Positions 56,560-64,000 of a stretch of 64,000 nt of DNA are shown here, piece by piece. Position numbers and translations under genes: made by a program. Source of the stretch: Chionoecetes opilio (lineage: Eukaryota > Arthropoda > Malacostraca > Decapoda > Majidae); NCBI GenBank assembly GCA_016584305.1, contig JACEEZ010015241.1:152501-216500 (forward strand), read 5' to 3'. The stretch's first letter is position 1. Each line of letters begins with the position of its first letter. The notes below the pieces were generated by a model. It had not been told where the DNA came from. It was given only the letters and a program-made list of their open reading frames with translations, and searched no databases.

Positions 56560-57725
56560 ACAGGAAAAAAGGGAGTCGCTTGATGGCTACAAATCGCAAA
56601 CCCCCAAGAAGGCGGCCAAATGGTGGCCCCAGGGGCTCATTTCCCGGCCCCCGGGTTTCCTGGTCCTGATGGCTGGGCACGAGGAAGTGGGCAAAAGACT
56701 CCTTTCTGTCCCCTCCTTTGCCGATGATACCACCCTCAGCCCCAGGATTAGTGAGGAAAGCAACGCTTTTAAAAATGCAGGGAAAAATACAGGGGGATTT
56801 TTAAAAGGGCCGAAAGAAAAAATATGAAATTTAAAGAGGGGAAAAATTTTAAAAAACGAGACTAGGACCCCCCAAAACTGAGTTAAAAGAATCCACCAAC
56901 AATATACAAAGGGGGCAAACAAGAAAAATTTAGCAAGCATGTCGTTTAAGTGGGCTTGGGGTGGGCCCAGAACGACGACGCCACCTTTCCCGCAGCACAT
57001 CAAGGAAAAAAGCCGCAAAAACCCGGCGGATGGTCGGGTGGGTCCACCCCCAACCTTCAAGTCAAAGGGAACAAGAAGTCAAAGCGACCCCTGGGAAAAC
57101 CCTTGTACAGCCCGTACCGATTAGAAGCCCGCTTGGTCAACCCCCCCAAAAAGGGTGACATTTCAGGGGGCTTTAGTCAGTACAGAGGGGCCCTTAAACC
57201 CGGAAAAATAAAAAAGGGATGAAAGGCCCCAAAAATACTGGCAGGACCGCAAAAAACTGGGGGTTTTTTACTCCCAACCGAGAAGGAGAGAGAGATACGG
57301 GGGCCATATATTTGGGAAGATAGGAAAAAGCAAGTGCCTGATTCCCCCCCCCAAACTACTGAAGGCAAAGACAAAGTGAGCTCATCGAAAGAAGGGCTCT
57401 CTCTTCTACAACCCCCGGGAAATCAAGGTCTCCTTGCCTCCTGTCTTTTCCCCCAGTGGCCCTTTGACTCTTTTTAAAGTTCTCCCCAAAAATCAGAGGA
57501 CACCCCCAGGCTGCTCAGTCACCCGATTTAAAAAAAAAACTGGAAAACTTTCCCGCAAACAATGCCAGATGAGCCTTTCCCCTACCAGGCTACACGGGTT
57601 TTTGCAGGGCAGCTTCAAAAATCTGTGCCAGGGCCAGAGGCTCTCCTGAAAAATAGACTCTGGGCCCGGCAGCAGCCTGGTGGCCCCCACGCGTGAGGAA
57701 GACCCCCTAAATCTAACCAAAGTAA
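56560..57725 (+). mobile_element. CR1/Jockey-type LINE 3' part in noisy sequence
   Basis: In order: PRGSFPGPRVSW near 56630 ([14 protein letters not shown]), SFADDTTLSP near 56720, AEEKYEMKF-like near 56810, HIKEKSRKNPADG near 57000, the YWQDRKKLGVF-like block near 57240, then RDTGAIYLGR near 57293, LPKNQRTPPGCSVTRFKKK near 57490, and GFLQGSFKNL near 57600. All are decayed versions of a LINE reverse-transcriptase end. A second catalytic box 2 kb after the first shows two LINEs in tandem. Confidence 0.65.
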
Positions 57726-60109
57726 GTAAACCAAGTAGATTTATTTTTATCCCGCCCTTCGGGGCCTAGAGGCTATGGGCCCCCAAAACCCACAAGGCCC
57801 CATCAAACCCCACAACAACAACAACAACAAATTATCTCTTTACCAAAAAGTGCCTCGTGGGGTGTTAGTTGAAGGGTGGAAATCCTTTAGAGACAGGCAA
57901 AACCCAAAATCATGAAGGGCCGCTAAGGTTTCAGAAGAGAAAAGGATTGACTTGTAACAGTATGATGGCAGCGAGGGCGAAAAGTTTTTTTGGTTTAATG
58001 GGCCCTACCCATAAAATACGCACGGTTTGGGTTTTCATCGGTTTTTGTGGGGATTTAAAGGGGGGGTCGCCCCGGGTGGACCTACGAAAGGGAAAAACTT
58101 TCGGCGAGGGAAAAATTTCGAGTTTTTTGCGCGGGGGAAAATTTATATTCCAGGGGCATTTTACTTGCTCTTTTTCTCGCTGACAAAACTATAGAGAAGG
58201 GCCTGAGGTAATGGTGAGGCAGAGGCTTCTAAACCAAGAAAACAGAGTCAAACAGAGCCTCGTCAAAGGTAAAAATGGTAGGTACGTAAAAATTTTGTCC
58301 CTACCACTTGCTTTTTCTTAATGAGATTGCTGTGGCTGTTTTCCCGGTCTAGGGAAACCTTCGCAATCAACATCACCTTTAGGTCTTCTCTATGTTTTCA
58401 GCGACCCCGGGAAAAATAGCACCGGAATATCAATTTCGCCCAAAAACCCAAACCCAAAATTTTTTTTTTATCCCCCCGTGTCTTCTTTGTTAAAGGGTTG
58501 GGAAAATATTTATTTATGATAGTATTAAAATACCTTATTAATTTAGTTCCTTTTGGGTTTTCTTCGATGTTTGTAGTTTCTACTCATGGTTTTAAATGTT
58601 TCTTGACGAGCCAAAAGGGAAAAATATTTGAGGCTATACAACATCACCAACCTTTGCTTTTATTTATCTTATTACCCCATCCATAAAAAAGTTTTCATAA
58701 CCCCGGGACATTAAACCCCTCCTTTTCCCCCCATGGAACCCGCATGGTAATGTCGTTTACCCATATTTTTTTCCCTAAAAATCGGGGAAAAATCGCCGGG
58801 CAGTAATGGTTTGGTGGTTCCGGCATTGCCCACAAATATGGGGTTTAGGAGCTAGGAGGTTGGTTAAATTTTTTAGTGTGACGAGAAACCCCCCAACCCC
58901 CCCCTAGGAAGGGTTAAAGGGGAGAATTTTTAGGTTAGGGGAGGTTAGATTTGGGGGGAGTTTAGGGTTTGGTTAGATATGGTTAGGTTTTGGGAGGGTA
59001 GGTTAAATTTTGGTTTTGGGTTTGGTTAGAAAATCGGTGGGTCAAGCCCCCCGTAGGGGAGGAATTTTTGGGAAAGGTTTGGTTTAAATTTTTGGGTTTG
59101 GGAATTTCGCATTTCGCCACAAGACATTTCGTCCAATGTAAATCAAATTTGCCCCCAAAATAAGGGGTCAAAATTGCCCACACGTCCAGGGCACGGGGGC
59201 ATGTAAATATATCTTCCTCTGGCAGAAATGGGGAAAGAAAACCCCTTGGGGGAAATGACGGTAAATTTCTAGTGTTTGCCCATACTCTCCCCCCTTCCCC
59301 CAAAAAAAAGTTTGGGGGCCCGGGGGGAGTGGGGGTTTGGGGGGGGGAAAAAATTATGCGGCGGAAACAGTAATTAAAGAGTTGTGGGAAGGGGGGGAAA
59401 AATTTTTAGATCTAGGGGGAATTTCCCCTTTTAAATTTGAGGGAAAATTTCCTAACCCCAATAAACCCAAAACCCAAACCCCCAAAAAAACCTACTTTGC
59501 AGGGGGGGGACCCACCCATTTAACCCAAAAATAACCAAAACAACCTAAGCTAACCCAAACCTAACCAAACCCAACCTATTAGTTTTGGGTTGGTTAGGTT
59601 AGATTAGAAAAATTGGGGGGAGGGTTTGGATAGGTTTGATTTTTGGTTAGGTTTGGTTTTCGGTGGGTCAAACCCCCTGCTATGAGGGTTTAATTTTTGG
59701 GTTTGGTTTGGTTTTTTTTTTGGTTTGGCAATTTTTCTAGATAAAAAAAGGGGAAATTTCCCTAGATCTAGGGAATTTTTTCCCCCCCCAAAACACTCTT
59801 TAATTTAACCTTTTTTCCCACGAAAATTTGTTCCCCCCCCGAAAAAACCCGCATTTCCCCCAGGTTTCCCCAAAAATTTTTTTGGGGGAAGTGGGGGGAG
59901 CAGGGCAAAAACTAGAATTTTACCGTCATTTCGCCCAAGGTTACTGGTGGTTCATTCCATTTCTGCCAGAGGAAGATATAGTTACATGACTCCGTGACAT
60001 GGATCGTGTGGCGAATGACTTTAGAGTGGGCGAATTGACTTATATGTGGGCGAATTGACTTACATGTGGACGAAATGTCTTGTGGGCGAAATGACGAAAT
60101 TGCCTAACC

Positions 60110-60372
60110 AAAATAAACCTAACCTAACCAAAATTAACCTACCCTAGCAGGGGGCTTGACCCACCGATAACCTAACCTAACCAATCTAACCTAAGCTAAC
60201 CTAACAAATTTAACCTATCCTAACCTAACCAAATCTAATCTAACCTAACCTAACCTAACCAAATCTAACCTAAACTACCCAAATCTAACCTACCCTAACC
60301 TAACCTAAAGAAATCTAACCTAACCTCCTAGCGGGGGGTTGGGGGTTCTCGACACACTAAACAAATATAACC
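60110..60372. repeat. Degenerate (AACCT)n array, TTAGG type
   Basis: AACCTAACC-type units (reverse complement of TTAGG/GGTTA) with frequent A insertions. They are preceded at 60020-60100 and followed to 60470 by a TGGGCGAAATGAC-type tandem. Confidence 0.8.
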
Positions 60373-60798
60373 TAACCCCTAGCTCCTATAGACTCCATAG
60401 TGTGGGCGAAATGACTTCATAGTGTGAGCGAAATGACCTGGGGCGAAATGACTATGGTATGGCGAAATGACCGGATACCAACCTAACCATTACTGTCGGC
60501 GAGCTTTCCCGATTTGGTAGGACAAAAATATCGGTAGACGACAGTACCATGCAGGTATCATGAGGCAAGGATGGTAATGTCACCGTGGTTATGCAACTTG
60601 TTTATGGATGGAGTAATAAGATAAATCAAAGCAAAGGTTGGTGATGTTGGTATAGACTCAAGAGTATTCATTGGCTCGTCAAGTAACACTTAAACCATGA
60701 TGTAGCACTACTACATCAAAGACAACAAAAGGAACTCAATTAATAAGGTATTTTAATACTATCATAACCATGAATATGTACAGCCTACAAAGAGAAGA

Positions 60799-61180
60799 CT
60801 ACGACGATGAAAAAATTCGAGTTGTTTTGGGCGAAATTGATATTCCAGGTGCTATATTTCCGTGCTCGCTGACAACACTAGAGAAGACCTGAGGTGATGG
60901 TTGATGTGCAGAGGCTTCTAAACCAGGAAAACAGTCACAGCAGAGTCTCATTAAGAAGTAAGCAAGTGGTAGGGACACATTACGTACTACCATTGCTACC
61001 TTTTGACGAGGCTCTGTTATGACTCTGTTTTCTTGGTTTAGAAGCCTCTGCACATCAGCCATTACCTCAGGTCTTCTCTATAGTGTTGTCAGCGAGAACA
61101 GAGCACAGTAATATAGCACCTGGAATATCAATTTCGCGCAAAATAACTCGAAATTCTTCCATCGCCGTAGTTTTCCCTTC
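60799..61180. repeat. Internal inverted repeat in the clean palindrome arm
   Basis: 60805-60985 and 61005-61180 share GATATTCCAGGTGCTATAT, CTAGAGAAGACCTGAGGT and GAGGCTTCTAAACCAGGAAA in opposite orientation, so the arm is itself a foldback element. Confidence 0.85.
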
Positions 61181-61269
61181 GTAGGTCCACCCGCGGCGAC
61201 CCCGCCTTATCCCCACAATGCACCGATGTAAACAAACCGTGACGTAGTTATGTCTGGGGCCCAATGTGG

Positions 61270-62040
61270 CGGAGGGATGTAGCGGGTGGGGGGCAGGTGG
61301 TGGTGTGAGGCCGCGGTGTATGGCTGGGTTGATGTTAGGAGGAGTGATGGATAGACTGGTGGTGTAATGGAATGAGAGTGGTGTAGGTCCCGTAGGAGTA
61401 GACGGTGGTGGTGCTTTTTATTATTGTGAAAAAGTGCAAATTGTGAAGTATAAAATATGTACTTACAAATTGTGTAAAGTGTGCACGATGACTGAGAGCG
61501 AGAAGAGTTTGAGGATCGCCACTTTATGCGACGGAGGCAGACCATTGGCGTTGTTGTGAATATCAAGGAGTCTGTATACTTTTTATGTTACTTTTCTTGG
61601 TTGGATACTGCCCGTCAGTCAGCCCCAATCGAAAAGTAGTGTTCTGTCTGTTCTCTCTCTTGTATGTTGCGATTAGCTCTCTCTCTCTCTCTCTCTCTCT
61701 TCGTATGTGCGTGTGGACTCATCCGCATATTTTTCTATTTTCGTCATTATTTACCACGCTTTCTTACCGCATTTGCTGATTTATTGATATCTCTATTTAT
61801 TCCGGACTTTATAGAATCAAACGAATCCAGCCATCCTATGTGTGTGTATGTGTGTGTGTGTGTGTGCATGTGTGTGTGTGTGTGGTGAAGACGTACTCAC
61901 ATATAACACGAATATCGATGTTTTTCTCCGACCACCGACAACCCCGCTGTATTGAATGGCGTATTAACAACATTATATTCTTCAATAATGGACCCATTTA
62001 CTCACACCTAAAACACGGAGTAATATAAAGCTTTGGGTGC
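61270..62040. other. Clean sequence, no gene called; small (CT)n and (GT)n
   Basis: CT at 61676-61700 and GT at 61838-61883. A 24-codon frame starting at 61489 (MTESEKSLRIATLCDGGRPL...) sits in non-repetitive, moderately GC-rich sequence and might be the first exon of a gene continuing to the right, but no convincing donor or partner exon is seen. Confidence 0.4.
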
Positions 62041-62449
62041 AATAGGCTCATATCATGGGGTGGGGTGGGGGGAACACCCTCCCCGTACGAAGGCCCACGC
62101 GAAAATTAAATTAAAACGGCCACCATGAAAGGGATGGGGGGGAAGCTTCATAAAACACGGCGACACCGGGTAGGTAGGTCCCTCCGTGTTTACCGGGTAA
62201 AAATTTTTTTTTTTAGTTCCTTTGATTTTTGGCCGCAAAGGGTTAGGGGGGTGGGGGACTTTTTGAGGAAGGAGGAGGAAACCGGGGACTTTTTGAGGAA
62301 AAAGGGATCTGCTTTTCGCGAGGGGCAAATTTAAAAAAAAATTTGGGGTTGGGCCGGGGGTATCCCGAGGGGTTGATTTGCGGGGATAACGTCGTAAAAT
62401 TTTAAAAAACTTTTTTTTTAAAAATCCACACAAACTCCAGTGTTGACAA

Positions 62450-63010
62450 GTATTTCGCAGATTTAAATGGTGGTGGTGAACTAGTGCTTTTAAAATTAAA
62501 ATGAACGTGTTTTTTTGGGGGCAAAAAGTTGAAGGTGATTGGGGTTTTAAATTATGATGCATACAGTGTTATTATCTATAAGCACTAACTAACTATTATA
62601 TAAGTGATTTATTTTTTTTAAATGTTTAGAAAATTTTTTAGGGTTTAAAAAAAAACCCATTTAAAATGCATATTTTTCGGGCTGACGTTGGGTTGATCCC
62701 CCGCATCATACGTTTTTGGAAATCTTATATTTTTAAATACTTAAAAAACAAAGAAAAGTTGACTGACTAGCATATTAGCATGTTTAAATGGTGGGGTGAA
62801 CTGTGCTTTTAAAATTTTAATGGAACTTTTGTTTTTTTTTTTGGGGTGTAAAGTTTTGAGGTGTTTGGTTTAAAATTATGATGTATATCAGTGTTTTTAT
62901 GCTATAAGCACATAACTAACATTTATAATGATTTATTTTATTAAATGTTCAGAATTAATTTTTTATGGTTAAAAAAAAATTTAACCTGCAATTTTTGGGG
63001 GCATGACTTC
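62450..63010. repeat. Tandem duplication of about 320 bp in noisy sequence
   Basis: 62460-62700 and 62780-63010 share GTTTAAATGGTGG, GTGCTTTTAAAATT, TAAAATTATGATG(C/T)AT and GCTATAAGCACATAACTAAC-like blocks in the same order. Both are rich in inflated A, T and G runs. Confidence 0.75.
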
Positions 63011-64000
63011 GGTGATCCCCCACTATTTGCCAGACTCATAGCCCCAAAATAATATGGTGGCCATGCAAAATCCCCTCTACACTTAAAAAATACTAACAAA
63101 GCTAACCAAAAACAAACCAAACCCTAACTATGCTGATTCTTGTCATTAACTCTTTTCAATCTAACTAACCTACCCCCATAAACCGTCACATGCCCGCAAA
63201 TATTCAGGAAGAGCGACAACGAGGGCCCCGCACTGACCGGAGGCTGCCTTTAAGCACCCGGGCCACTAGCGGGCCCTGAAAAACCGCTGACAGTTTAAAC
63301 CATCGAAAACAACTTTTGCTGTAAGTTGCTCTATTTGTTCCTATCCCCAAGGTTTTTTTTTGTATGACCTCACCCCCGTCTTCTTTGGTCTCCCTGGGAT
63401 GGGTCTGCAAAAAAAAAAGGGATAGTTTGGGGTCTCTAATTTAAGATTTTAAAATTTATTCCTTTTTTTTTGTTAGCTTTTTTTTCCCAGCAAGGGCCTT
63501 CAAAGTCCTAATTAATTTCTTTTTTTTAAAAGGGATCCTTCAAGGCTCTATTTATTTTTTTTTTTGTAAAACTTTTTTGCCAGAAAGGGGCCCTTTTTTA
63601 AGCCCTAATTCATTTTTTTTGTTAAAGGACGCCTTTCTATCTATCGAAGAAGCGCGGATGGAGTTCCTATAGGGGGCTGTTGTTTCCCTACAAGGGTTTT
63701 CACCCCTCAACGAAATATACATTGCTGATTAACCACCCACGCACCAAAGATGTTCTACGGCCTGCCCATGACGATGTGCGTAGGTGGTGTCCCAGTATCC
63801 CCATGCTTGTGGGACAAAGCATCCCTGCTGCCTGGGAGAAAGAAAAATGGCGACAAGGGACTGGTACTATGCCTTCATAAACGTCATCCAAACCTTGTAT
63901 TGAAGGCTCTGGAAGCTTCCATTGCCGGGGTTTGTTGCCTTCAAAAAAAGTCAATGGGGAAAAACCTTCTTTAAGGCTTACACTTTTAGTTTTGGGGAGA
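63011..64000. other. No gene seen; noisy sequence with a short degenerate tandem
   Basis: 63470-63630 has three T-rich units each with a GGGCCTTCAAAGTCCTAATT-like core. Open frames at 63680-63954 match no recognised protein. Confidence 0.5.

Larger units (their letters stand above)
49860..59900. other. Homopolymer-inflated, probably unpolished sequence
   Basis: Runs of four or more identical bases are far denser than in the first 49 kb (for example about 18 G near 51309-51326). Recognisable protein motifs change frame every few codons. Many open frames exist only because the composition is skewed to C and T. Where a clean relative exists (57990-59300 versus 59900-61268) the differences are largely run-length errors. 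Nothing here should be annotated as a host gene. Confidence 0.75.
57990..61268. repeat. Large palindrome with a noisy left arm and clean right arm
   Basis: 57990-59300 is the reverse complement of 59900-61268. Shared marks include TATGATAGTATTAAAATACC, CATCACCAACCTTTGCTTT, CATTTCTGCCAGAGGAAGAT, GGCTTCTAAACCAAGAAAAC and CGGGTGGACCTACGAA. The arms end at ATGGGCCC / GGGCCCAAT. The centre (59300-59900) is AACCTAA-rich. The left arm contains inflated runs and small deletions that the right arm lacks. It could be a real inverted duplication or a read/assembly fold-back. Confidence 0.85.

Noticed and set aside
61489..61560. Possible first exon (MTESEKSLRIATLCDGGRPL...)
   Set aside because: Only 24 codons to a stop, no convincing donor, and no partner exon in the remaining, mostly noisy, sequence.

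Overview
This is eukaryotic nuclear DNA, most likely from a decapod crustacean (crab or relative). Both recognisable genes have GT-AG introns. The window is saturated with microsatellites, minisatellites, tRNA-derived SINEs, several non-LTR retrotransposon families and many DNA-transposon derivatives. TTAGG-type motifs, the arthropod telomere unit, occur at several places. The organism call is inference from this style of genome, not from a marker gene.

Two host genes lie head to head. On the minus strand, exons between 30610 and 21001 encode a Moonraker (KIAA0753/OFIP)-like centriolar satellite protein; seven exons are placed and a candidate 5' exon lies near 34050-34130. On the plus strand, seven exons from 34424 to 49548 encode a complete 329-residue INO80 complex subunit B, with the PAPA-1-type region and a C-terminal HIT zinc finger. 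The roughly 0.3 kb between 34130 and 34423, which carries a palindromic TGACGTCA, may be a shared promoter.

Layout: 1-3.5 kb is dense simple repeats plus a SINE. 3.9-7.44 kb is LINE material, including a nearly full-length Jockey-like ORF2 with several frameshifts and a long A tail. 7.5-13 kb holds minisatellites, microsatellites and a small hAT MITE. 13.4-20.4 kb is a nest of inverted repeats with TTAA-flanked and hAT-type elements. 21-30.6 kb is the Moonraker-like gene, its introns filled with LINE, MITE and Tc1/mariner remnants and a 26-bp minisatellite. 30.6-34 kb is foldback elements. 34.4-49.5 kb is INO80B. Its introns hold a four-part nest in intron 2 (a TTAA element containing a pogo-like element, itself containing a LINE end and a retroposed sequence) and a three-layer nest in intron 4 (a hAT element with exact 8-bp target duplications, containing a TTAA element, containing an element that carries a TTAGG array).

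From about 49.86 to 59.9 kb, and again from 62.0 to 64 kb, the sequence changes character: homopolymer runs are inflated and reading frames break every few codons, although LINE reverse transcriptases can still be read piecewise. A 1.6-kb palindrome centred near 59.6 kb has one noisy arm and one clean arm, so much of this stretch looks like unpolished long-read sequence. No bacterial operon, CRISPR array, functional tRNA or rRNA gene was found. The most noteworthy novelty is the set of unrelated TTAA-terminated elements, the TTAGG-bearing mobile unit, and the nested insertions pressed against INO80B exon boundaries.
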